A stretch of 64,000 nucleotides of DNA from 9FT-COMBO-48-23 sp964400675. GTDB lineage: Bacteria > Chloroflexota > Dehalococcoidia > GIF9 > UBA5629. The stretch's first letter is position 1. The number at the start of each line of letters is the position of its first letter. Below the pieces are notes generated by a model. It was not told the DNA's origin, searched no databases, and saw nothing but the letters and a program-made list of their open reading frames with translations. The DNA lies in the NCBI GenBank assembly GCA_964400675.1, contig CAYNVO010000008.1, positions 62,001 through 126,000 on the forward strand, in the 5' to 3' direction. The translations under genes and the position numbers were made by a program. Shown one piece after another: positions 1 to 7,282 of the stretch.

Positions 1-27
1 TGAGATAAACAAAACGAGGAGACGAGA

Positions 28-420
28 ATGAGAACAATGCTCAAAAGCAAAATACATCGGGCTCGGGTTACCCAATGCAACGTCGGCTACGAGGGCAGTA
101 TCACCATCGACAAGGATTTGATGGAGGCAGCCGACATGCTCACCTACGAAAAAGTTGATGTGTTGAACATCAACAACAGTGCCAGATTCCATACCTACGT
201 GATTGAAGGGGAGAGAGGCTCGGGAGAAATCTGCCTTAACGGTGCTGCCGCCAGGCTCGTGGCTAAGGGTGATATTGTGATTATTCTGTCTTATCATGTA
301 GTCAGTGAGAATGAAGTTGCCACAGCTACTCCGAGGCTGGTATATGTGAATTCAGAAAACCGAATCGTTGACATCAAAGGCGCAAGAGACTGGACAAAAG
401 ATTTGCTATCAACACTGTAA
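28..420 (+). CDS. panD: Aspartate 1-decarboxylase
   Basis: Makes beta-alanine from L-aspartate, the amine half of pantothenate, in the cytosol. The 130-residue protein has the normal family length. The self-cleavage site is visible as YEGS at residues 21-24: cleavage between Gly23 and Ser24 turns Ser24 into the pyruvoyl cofactor. The conserved NGAAA segment is at 71-75, and KSKIHRA near the N-terminus is typical. The ATG at 28 has a purine-rich CGAGGAG seven bases upstream. It is followed at 40 bp by panB and then panC, so the three genes form one pantothenate operon; the ketopantoate reductase gene is not in the window. The operon may begin to the left of the window. Confidence 0.96.
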   Translation: MRTMLKSKIHRARVTQCNVGYEGSITIDKDLMEAADMLTYEKVDVLNINNSARFHTYVIEGERGSGEICLNGAAARLVAKGDIVIILSYHVVSENEVATATPRLVYVNSENRIVDIKGARDWTKDLLSTL

Positions 421-459
421 AGAGATTGGCTATTTACATATGGTACGGAGGAGTGAGAA

Positions 460-1293
460 ATGCGAGTCAGCATTAACGAAATAAAGGAAATGAAATCGAA
501 GAAAGAAAAGATAGTCATGCTCACCGCCTATGACTATTCCACTGCCAAACTGGTAGATGAATCTGGCATACCATTGATTTTAGTTGGTGACAGCCTGGGT
601 ATGGTTATGCTGGGCTACGAATCAACCATTCCGGTAACTATGGACGAGATGATACATCACACCAAAGCCGTGGTCAGGGGCACCAAGCAAGCCCTTGTAA
701 TAGGCGACATGCCATTTATGACCTATCATACAAATACTGCCGATGCCCTGCGTAATGCAGCGCGGTTCATCCAGGAGGGAGGAGCGCAGGCGATTAAACT
801 TGAAGGTGGCGTGACTGTAGCCGAGACGGTAAGACGGATTGTCGAATGCGGCATACCGGTTATGGGACACATCGGGCTAACCCCACAATCCGTACATCAA
901 CTGGGTGGCCACAGGGTGCAGGGTAAAACCCCTGAAGCCGCCGAGCGATTATTGCAGGACGCTCGAGCTCTAGAACAAGCTGGCGCCTTTGCTGTTGTAC
1001 TCGAACTTGTGCCAGCACCGCTATCCAAACTAATTACACAGAAGATAGGCATTCCCACCATCGGTATCGGAGCCGGTCCTGACTGCGATGGCCAGGTGCA
1101 GGTAATCAGTGACCTGCTGGGACTGTTTTCCGACTTTGTGCCAAAACATGCCAAGCAATTTGCCAAACTGGCAGGCGAAATAAAGATTGCCCTGGCTGAT
1201 TATGTCAACGAAGTCAAAGCAGGTAAATTCCCTACCGCCGAACATAGCTCCAAAATCGATGAGAGCTTACTCGAAGAATTAGCCCGCGCCTGA
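460..1293 (+). CDS. panB: 3-methyl-2-oxobutanoate hydroxymethyltransferase
   Basis: Transfers a hydroxymethyl group from 5,10-methylene-tetrahydrofolate to 2-oxoisovalerate, giving ketopantoate. The 277-residue TIM-barrel has the expected features: LTAYDYSTA near 21-29, metal ligands Asp44 (GDSLGM), Asp83 (GDMPF) and Glu115 (KLEGG), and the catalytic Glu182 in VLELVP. The motif IGIGAGPDCDGQV near 197-209 closes the substrate pocket. A strong GGAGGAG lies upstream of the ATG. The gene sits between panD and panC, six bases before panC, which supports co-transcription. Length and motifs are fully canonical. Confidence 0.97.
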   Translation: MRVSINEIKEMKSKKEKIVMLTAYDYSTAKLVDESGIPLILVGDSLGMVMLGYESTIPVTMDEMIHHTKAVVRGTKQALVIGDMPFMTYHTNTADALRNAARFIQEGGAQAIKLEGGVTVAETVRRIVECGIPVMGHIGLTPQSVHQLGGHRVQGKTPEAAERLLQDARALEQAGAFAVVLELVPAPLSKLITQKIGIPTIGIGAGPDCDGQVQVISDLLGLFSDFVPKHAKQFAKLAGEIKIALADYVNEVKAGKFPTAEHSSKIDESLLEELARA

Positions 1294-1299
1294 ACAGCC

Positions 1300-2136
1300 A
1301 TGCGAATAGCCCGAACCATCGCTGAAATGAAAGCCCTCAGGATGAAAAGCCTCGGCTCCGTAGGCTTCGTCCCCACCATGGGCTATCTTCACGATGGGCA
1401 TTTGGCTTTGGTCAAGCAAGCCCGAGATGAGAACTCGGTAGTTGTAGCCAGCATCTTTGTCAATCCCACCCAGTTTGGTCCCACTGAAGACTTCAAAGCT
1501 TATCCCCGCGATACAGAGCGCGACTTGGCTATGCTGAGAAAAGAGAAGACAGACATTGTCTTCATGCCATCGGCTGATGACATGTACCCTGAAGGCTTCA
1601 ATAGCTGGATAGAGGTAGAAAAAATTACCGACCGACTTGAAGGTAGCTGCCGTCCGGGGCATTTCAAGGGAGTGACCACTGTAGTTGCCAAGCTATTTAA
1701 TATCGTCGAGCCCACTCGAGCTTATTTCGGCCAGAAAGATGCCCAGCAGGCATTGGTCATTAAGAAGATGGTAGCTGACCTCAATATGAATTTAGAAGTT
1801 ATAGTTGCGCCTACCGTTCGGGAGGGCGACGGACTGGCTATGAGCAGCCGCAACGTTTATCTCAATCCTCAGGAACGCCAGGCAGCTACCGTCTTGTTTA
1901 AAGCTCTTACCTTAGCTCGAAACATGTATGAAAAAGGAGAGCTTAACGCTGAGACCATAAGTCAAAAGATGACCGCCCTCATAAACAAAGAGCCATTAGC
2001 CAAAATCGAGTACGTCAGCATTGCTGATGCCGAAACCCTGGAAGAACTAACTGAAATTGATAAACCAGCACTGTCCTCTCTGGCAGTTAGATTCGGCAAG
2101 ACGAGGCTCATAGACAATGAGCTAGTATCGGGCTGA
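1300..2136 (+). CDS. panC: Pantothenate synthetase (pantoate-beta-alanine ligase)
   Basis: Joins pantoate and beta-alanine with ATP through a pantoyl-adenylate, the last step of pantothenate synthesis. The 278-residue protein shows the nucleotidyltransferase motifs PTMG (25-28) and HDGH (31-34, the HxGH signature), FVNPTQF (53-59), YPR (68-70), the FGQKD pantoate pocket (143-147) and the KMSKS-like loop MSSRN (181-185). It starts six bases after the panB stop. No clear intrinsic terminator was seen after it; the next gene is convergent. Confidence 0.97.
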   Translation: MRIARTIAEMKALRMKSLGSVGFVPTMGYLHDGHLALVKQARDENSVVVASIFVNPTQFGPTEDFKAYPRDTERDLAMLRKEKTDIVFMPSADDMYPEGFNSWIEVEKITDRLEGSCRPGHFKGVTTVVAKLFNIVEPTRAYFGQKDAQQALVIKKMVADLNMNLEVIVAPTVREGDGLAMSSRNVYLNPQERQAATVLFKALTLARNMYEKGELNAETISQKMTALINKEPLAKIEYVSIADAETLEELTEIDKPALSSLAVRFGKTRLIDNELVSG

Positions 2137-2172
2137 TGAGAAGTCGGAAGGCTTGAATAATCCCGGTCAAGT

Positions 2173-2949
2173 TTAACCCTTTATCTTTGGCAAGTCAGGG
2201 AACTTAACTCTAGCCCGTTCAAGTTCCGATATACAGCTAGCATGAGAGAAGGTAGTTACATTACGTTGCTCTTCCAGTCTACTCCATGTGACAACTCCAA
2301 TAGCAGCACCAGTTCTAATATTTATTAATGGTCCTCCAGAGTTGCCGGGGCCAACGTAATTATCAAATTCCAATGTGAGTGTGCCTCTATCAGGCCAAAT
2401 AGAACTCAAATGAGCATAAGTTAGTCTCTCAACAAAACGTATATCTCGTCTTCCTTCTGTAAACCTTCCCTCATAACCTATGAATGGATAGCCAATTGTA
2501 CAAACTTCGTCACCAACTCTCCTATCACAGCTGAGTGGAAGTGGAGTAGGCTGCTGAGTGAAAAGTGTTTCAGGTGTATTAACATCAAAAATGCAAATGT
2601 CCTGATCTTCGAGGCGCATAAAATCAATGACACCCAGGTAAGGCATAAGGTCATCTTGAGATACTTCAAACGGACATTTCGTGAAGTCGGGTACTAAAAC
2701 ACACACTTCTGCGTTATCACGTTGCAAGTCGGGGAATGCGTGGTTAGCAGTAACGAATCTTGTTCTATCGTAATCAATGGAAAGTAAGAATACTGTAGCA
2801 CAAGGGAATATATTAATGTGGCGGCCTTCATGTCGTGCTTCCAACAACATGTTTCGGGGAATTGGTATTTGATTTATGTCGCCATGATATGCCCAACCGA
2901 TAGGTATCACAGATTTAGCATAAGTATAGAAAACATCGCTTAAATTCAA
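2173..2949 (-). CDS. Trypsin-like serine protease, no signal peptide
   Basis: A 258-residue chymotrypsin-fold peptidase. A full catalytic triad can be proposed: His70 in TANHAF, Asp117 in DQDICIF, and Ser204 in GPGNSGGPL. There is no signal peptide, membrane segment or PDZ domain, so it is not an HtrA protease and probably acts in the cytosol. The start chosen is TTG at 2949, with GGTGG just upstream; no in-frame ATG exists near the N-terminus. Substrate and role are unknown. Similar stand-alone trypsin-like domains occur in accessory and defence loci, and an integrase remnant lies about 250 bp upstream, so acquisition by transfer is plausible but inferred. Confidence 0.75.
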   Translation of the reverse strand: MNLSDVFYTYAKSVIPIGWAYHGDINQIPIPRNMLLEARHEGRHINIFPCATVFLLSIDYDRTRFVTANHAFPDLQRDNAEVCVLVPDFTKCPFEVSQDDLMPYLGVIDFMRLEDQDICIFDVNTPETLFTQQPTPLPLSCDRRVGDEVCTIGYPFIGYEGRFTEGRRDIRFVERLTYAHLSSIWPDRGTLTLEFDNYVGPGNSGGPLINIRTGAAIGVVTWSRLEEQRNVTTFSHASCISELERARVKFPDLPKIKG

Positions 2950-3440
2950 GTGCCACCAATCAGATTACGAGAACTTTACTATATGCACTATTGTAGGCAC
3001 ACGTTTGCTATCAACGTGACTCATTATAGCACAACATTCTAGCGGCAATTTTGCACGTAGGACAATTCTCTAGGGCGCAGACAATCAGTCCAGACTCAAG
3101 TTGAACAAGAATTTTGCAGTCCCTCGTTCTTTAATCTAAATGGCAAATTAAACATAGAAGACTATTGCACTCCTAGCCCCTTGTCCTGCTAACCTATTTC
3201 ACCAACCCATCTACCGGACTAGCCACAACATGCCTTTTAAAAACATCGTCAAATCCCAAAGCCTGAGTATATATTCTGGTCATTTCCAAAGTAGTATGTC
3301 CCAGTAATCTCTTGCAACATTAAGCTATACCACCAACCCTTTTAACACTGAGGAGAACGGCCTATATGCCTACCTGGACAGGCAAACAGAATGGAAAAGA
3401 CTGGGCTATATTGTATACACTTGAGGCTACTGGAATAAAA
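2950..3440. other. Gene-poor gap with decayed fragments
   Basis: No intact gene is visible in these 490 bases. The minus strand holds the recombinase remnant at 3194-3319. The plus strand at 3320-3424 has a stop-terminated open stretch without a start codon, whose translation includes NTEENGLYAYLDRQTEWK. It looks protein-like and may be the 3' end of another lost gene, but I do not recognise it. The rest is AT-rich and shows no clear hairpin or promoter. Confidence 0.5.
3194..3319 (-). pseudogene. Tyrosine recombinase (phage-type integrase), C-terminal remnant
   Basis: Reading the minus strand from 3319 to the TAG at 3194-3196 gives a 41-residue fragment that includes RLLGHTTLEMTRIYTQ and ends in VDGLVK. 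The LLGH-T-x8-Y pattern is the C-terminal box of tyrosine recombinases: it contains the conserved Gly-His and the nucleophilic Tyr of the R-H-R-Y site. An in-frame TAA stands at 3320-3322, and no upstream catalytic Arg region is present, so the gene is a 3' scar. It suggests that an integrative element once inserted beside the trypsin-like gene. Confidence 0.75.
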
Positions 3441-4652
3441 TCACTCGCGAACCAGAGCCAATAATCCAATCATCGCCAATAATGCCAGACCAGCTCCGAA
3501 ATAGAAGGGCGCCGCCGGACTGACTGACTGCCACAGCCAGCCAGCAATAATACTCGCCGGCAAAAGAGTAATGCCGACTACACCGTGAAAGAGACCGTAG
3601 GCTGTGCCACACCTGCCTTCAGGTACTAAATCAGCCACAAAAGCTCGAGCCACACCTTCAGCAAGTCCATAGTAGACTCCGTAGAGGGCAAAAAGCAGCC
3701 ATATATGCCACGGGGCGGATGCCACGGCAAAGCCAACATAAGTAACAGCATAAACTAACCACCCCAGAACTATGATTCGCCGCCTGCCCAGCTTATCTGA
3801 CAATATCCCTGCAGGGGTTGAAACAGCCGCATAGACGACATTGAACAGGATGAGCATCAAGAGTATACAGAGTACGGAGTTGCCCAGGTTCTGCGCTCGC
3901 AGGATGAGGAAGGCATCGCTTGAATTACCCAGAGTGAACAGAAACATTATGCCCAGAAAAAGCTTGAAGCGATTGTCAAAGCCAGATTTCGTGTCCTGAG
4001 AGCTTTTTGGCAAACACTCAGATTGGCTCTGCGGACTTGAACCTTTCTTCGCTTCGCGGATAAAGAAAAACATAAACAGCGCCAGTACCGCCGGGATAAT
4101 TCCAATCAACACCAGCCACTGGTAGGTGTCTCGAATTAACTCCAGAGCACCCTTCTGGAGCAAAAAGACAACGGCAGCGGCAAGAACAAGCCCCAGGGCA
4201 GCGCCAGAGGTATCCATAGCCCGGTGGAATCCAAAGGCTTTGCCCCGCTGTTCAGCCGATACAGAATCGGCTACCAGTGCATCCCGTGGTGCCGTGCGTA
4301 CGCCTTTGCCAAACCTATCGGCGAATCTCACCCCAAGCACCAACCCCCAGGTTGTAGCTATATACATGAAAGGCTTGGCTAAGGTAGATAACCCATAGCC
4401 GATAAAAGCTAAATATTTACGTTTGCCCAGTCTGTCGCTGAGCCAGCCGCTGAAAATCTTGAGCAAGGAGGCTGTGCTTTCAGCCACCCCCTCAATGAAA
4501 CCGATGAGAACTGCAGCCGCTCCCAGGATATTAGCCAGAAAAAGCGGAAGAAGGGTAAAAATCATCTCACTGCTGACATCAGTGAGAAAACTCACCAACC
4601 CCAGGAAGAAAATATTGGGGTTAAGACCAAAGATGCGCTTTCGTTCCGCCAT
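3441..4652 (-). CDS. MFS transporter
   Basis: A 403-residue integral membrane protein of the major facilitator superfamily with about 12 hydrophobic segments. The loop after the second helix reads GWLSDRLGKRK, the MFS motif A, and a second copy, GILSDKLGRRR, lies after the eighth helix. The RFADRFGKGVRTAPRDAL stretch is common in a group of bacterial MFS proteins annotated as drug or metabolite exporters. The substrate cannot be deduced. It is a single-gene unit, convergent with a decayed region and divergent from the formate dehydrogenase operon. Confidence 0.85.
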   Translation of the reverse strand: MAERKRIFGLNPNIFFLGLVSFLTDVSSEMIFTLLPLFLANILGAAAVLIGFIEGVAESTASLLKIFSGWLSDRLGKRKYLAFIGYGLSTLAKPFMYIATTWGLVLGVRFADRFGKGVRTAPRDALVADSVSAEQRGKAFGFHRAMDTSGAALGLVLAAAVVFLLQKGALELIRDTYQWLVLIGIIPAVLALFMFFFIREAKKGSSPQSQSECLPKSSQDTKSGFDNRFKLFLGIMFLFTLGNSSDAFLILRAQNLGNSVLCILLMLILFNVVYAAVSTPAGILSDKLGRRRIIVLGWLVYAVTYVGFAVASAPWHIWLLFALYGVYYGLAEGVARAFVADLVPEGRCGTAYGLFHGVVGITLLPASIIAGWLWQSVSPAAPFYFGAGLALLAMIGLLALVRE

Positions 4653-4775
4653 TTGCAGTCGCTTTCACACAGAACTATAGCTGCGTAGTATAGCACTTTT
4701 GCCAAATGCTCCGCCCAGGGTTGACCCTCACTCGGTGCAACCCACAAGATTGCCACACGGAGTTTATCCTGAGCT

Positions 4776-4812
4776 ACATGAGATTCTTCGCTGCACTCAG
4801 AATGACAGGAGG
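4776..4812 (+). repeat. Dispersed intergenic repeat, family A
   Basis: The core ATGAGATTCTTCGC followed by a CTCAGAATGACA end recurs with small changes at about 17018-17050 (same orientation) and 23836-23876 (reverse orientation). All copies lie between genes. This looks like a REP/MITE-type family rather than coding DNA. Confidence 0.7.
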
Positions 4813-4835
4813 GATTTTCAGCATGACCACGGCGA

Positions 4836-4864
4836 TTGACCACCGATACTTTTTTTGCTAAACT
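4836..4864 (+). promoter_or_regulatory. Sigma-70 promoter of the formate dehydrogenase operon
   Basis: -35 TTGACC (4836-4841), 17-bp spacer ending in GC, -10 TAAACT (4859-4864), 35 bases before the GTG start of the NuoE-like gene. The same two hexamers with the same spacing recur at 10077-10105 before the second NuoE-like gene. The T-run inside the spacer is a local difference. Confidence 0.75.
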
Positions 4865-4898
4865 ATCGTTTTGGTTATTCAAATCCGCGGAGAACCAC

Positions 4899-5348
4899 GT
4901 GCCTGATAAACTAGCTAAGATAATGGCTGAATATGAGGGAGAAAAGGGCGCATTAATTCCAATCCTACAGAAGATTCAGGAAAAACTCGGTTACCTCACC
5001 GAAGAGGCAATTTCAGAGATAGCTAAATTCTCCCGAATGTCGGAAAGCGAAGTCTTCGGAGTTGCTTCTTTTTATGCCCAATTTTACTTCACTCGACGCG
5101 GTCAGCACTCCGTTAAGGTCTGCTTGGGCACCGCCTGTCATGTGCGTGGAGGCGAGAAAATTCTGGACGAAATTAAAAGAGAGTTGGGTGTCGAGTCTGG
5201 AGGCACTACAGGAGACTACAAATTCAGCCTGGAGAGAGTAGCCTGTTTCGGTTCCTGCGCTCTAGCTCCTGTGCTGGTCATAGACAAAGATGTTTATGGA
5301 CGGATGACAGTTGCTAAGTCAAAAGAGACTGTAAACAAATACCGATGA
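4899..5348 (+). CDS. NuoE/HydC-type [2Fe-2S] thioredoxin-like subunit (copy 1)
   Basis: A 149-residue homologue of the 24-kDa subunit of complex I and of the small subunit of NAD(P)-linked hydrogenases and formate dehydrogenases. The [2Fe-2S] ligands are visible as CLGTAC (Cys-x4-Cys) and CFGSC (Cys-x3-Cys). I chose the GTG at 4899 because GGAG stands just upstream and it begins the family alignment; a longer reading would begin inside the -35 box at 4836. Its partner is the NuoF-like protein 12 bases downstream. The complex probably passes electrons between NAD(P)H and the formate dehydrogenase subunit. Confidence 0.9.
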   Translation: MPDKLAKIMAEYEGEKGALIPILQKIQEKLGYLTEEAISEIAKFSRMSESEVFGVASFYAQFYFTRRGQHSVKVCLGTACHVRGGEKILDEIKRELGVESGGTTGDYKFSLERVACFGSCALAPVLVIDKDVYGRMTVAKSKETVNKYR

Positions 5349-5360
5349 AATCCTAGCGAC

Positions 5361-7271
5361 ATGACCTTCGAGAAAATTCAAAAAAGGGCTGCTTCTGAGT
5401 GGGCAGCGCTACAATCAAGCAACAAACCACGGCTCTTAGTGGGTGCCGGCACCTGTGGTAGTGCCGCCGGAGCTCTTGATGTTCTCAAGGCTATTAATGA
5501 GGAACTGGCACGACACAGTATCGAGGCCATTGTTATCCAGGTAGGCTGCATGGGGCTATGTTTTATTGAGCCTATGGTTGGCATAATAAAGCCAGGACGC
5601 CCGCAAATCATCTACGGCAATTTAACCCCTGAGACTGCTAATCAGATTGTCAATGACTATCTGGTTTCCGATAACCCCAGGGCTGACTTAGCTCTAGGAT
5701 ACGTTGGTGATGGCAAGGTTGACGGCATTCCCAATTTATATGAGATGCCCGTGCTCAAACCACAGGTACGCATAGTCTTGCGTAACTGCGGTTTCATTGA
5801 CCCCGAAAACATAAATCACTACATCGCAAACGGTGGCTACAGCGGGCTGGCCAAGGCATTAAAGATGTCCCCTGAAGAAATAATTGAGGAGATTAAGAAA
5901 TCAGGCTTGCGCGGTAGAGGCGGCGCCGGTTTCTCAACAGGACAAAAATGGGATTTCTGCCGAAAAGCACCCGGGAATGAAAAATATATAATTTGCAATG
6001 CCGATGAAGGTGACCCCGGCGCCTTTATGAACCGCTCGTTATTAGAAGGCGACCCCCATTCAGTCCTTGAAGGAATGGTTATCGGGGCTTACACTATAGG
6101 GGCCAGCCATGGCTATATTTACTGCCGTGCCGAATACCCGTTAGCTCTGGAAAGGCTACGGCTGGCTCTGCAGCAGATGGAAGAATACGGCTTTATCGGA
6201 GATAACATACTTGGCTCCGGCTTCGATCTCCACATAAAAATTAAAGAGGGCGCTGGGGCTTTTGTCTGCGGTGAAGAAACAGCTTTGATGGCCTCCATAG
6301 AAGGCAAGCGGGGAATGCCCCGGTCACGTCCCCCTTTTCCAGCGATATCAGGATTATGGGGAAAGCCGACAAATATCAATAATGTAGAAACATGGGTAGA
6401 CGCGGCACGCATATTAGAGAAAGGCAGTGACTGGTATGCCCAGTATGGCTCGGAAAAAAGCAAAGGAACGAAGACCTTTGCACTTGTAGGCAAGGTAGAG
6501 CGCACCGGTCTTATCGAAGTACCCCTGGGCATTACCTTGCGCCAGATAATCTACGAGATTGGCGGCGGCATACTCAAAGACAAGGAATTTAAAGCCGTGC
6601 AGACCGGTGGCCCTTCAGGTGGTTGCCTGCCACCCTCAATGCTCGATTCACCTGTTGACTATGAATCACTTGCTGCTGCCGGCTCAATCATGGGCTCCGG
6701 CGGTATGATTGTCGCCGACGAAAACACCTGTATGGTTGACCTGACAAAGTACTTTCTCGGTTTCACACAGGCTGAATCCTGCGGCAAATGTCCACCCTGC
6801 CGGGTTGGTACACGCCAGATGCTGGGCATCCTGGACCGCATTACTCGAGGCGAAGGCAAACCCGAAGACATAGCGCAGCTTGAAAGAATAGCCAACACGG
6901 TGAAGCAAGGCTCACTCTGCGGCTTGGGACAAACCGCCCCCAACCCGGTACTGACCACTATCCGCTACTTCCGGGATGAATACGAGACACATATCAACGA
7001 AAAGCGCTGCCCTGCCCTGGTATGTAAGAATTTGATTTCGTTCTATATTTTGCCGGACAAATGCCAGGGCTGCGGTATCTGCCTCAGAGCCTGTCCTGTG
7101 GAGGCAATCATTGGCGATAAAAGAATGATTCACATTATCGATCAGGATAAATGTATCAAATGCGGGACATGCACCGATGTCTGCCCACCACGCTTTGCCG
7201 CCATAACCAAGGTGTCGGGTGAGCAAATCGAGGTCCCAAAACAACCAGTCCCTATTGAAGCATCAGCTTAA
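5361..7271 (+). CDS. NuoF/HydB-type NAD(P)H-binding flavoprotein (copy 1)
   Basis: A 636-residue diaphorase subunit. Domains in order: an N-terminal thioredoxin-like [2Fe-2S] domain (TCGSAAG and GCMGLC), the 51-kDa complex I core with the FMN/NADH sites GRGGAGF, NADEGDPGAF and GAGAFVCGEE, a [4Fe-4S] site ESCGKCPPCRVGTRQ, and two C-terminal ferredoxin clusters (CQGCGICLRACP and CIKCGTCTDVCPP). This architecture is that of HydB/HndC in electron-bifurcating hydrogenases and formate dehydrogenases. It lies between NuoE copy 1 and the formate dehydrogenase gene. A paralogue of the same architecture is at 10753-12660. Confidence 0.93.
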   Translation: MTFEKIQKRAASEWAALQSSNKPRLLVGAGTCGSAAGALDVLKAINEELARHSIEAIVIQVGCMGLCFIEPMVGIIKPGRPQIIYGNLTPETANQIVNDYLVSDNPRADLALGYVGDGKVDGIPNLYEMPVLKPQVRIVLRNCGFIDPENINHYIANGGYSGLAKALKMSPEEIIEEIKKSGLRGRGGAGFSTGQKWDFCRKAPGNEKYIICNADEGDPGAFMNRSLLEGDPHSVLEGMVIGAYTIGASHGYIYCRAEYPLALERLRLALQQMEEYGFIGDNILGSGFDLHIKIKEGAGAFVCGEETALMASIEGKRGMPRSRPPFPAISGLWGKPTNINNVETWVDAARILEKGSDWYAQYGSEKSKGTKTFALVGKVERTGLIEVPLGITLRQIIYEIGGGILKDKEFKAVQTGGPSGGCLPPSMLDSPVDYESLAAAGSIMGSGGMIVADENTCMVDLTKYFLGFTQAESCGKCPPCRVGTRQMLGILDRITRGEGKPEDIAQLERIANTVKQGSLCGLGQTAPNPVLTTIRYFRDEYETHINEKRCPALVCKNLISFYILPDKCQGCGICLRACPVEAIIGDKRMIHIIDQDKCIKCGTCTDVCPPRFAAITKVSGEQIEVPKQPVPIEASA

Positions 7272-7282
7272 CAGGAGCTAAC

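Noticed and set aside
4836..4898. A longer N-terminus for the first NuoE-like protein starting with TTG at 4836
   Set aside because: That TTG is the start of the -35 box of a good promoter, and GTG 4899 has a ribosome site and fits the family start.
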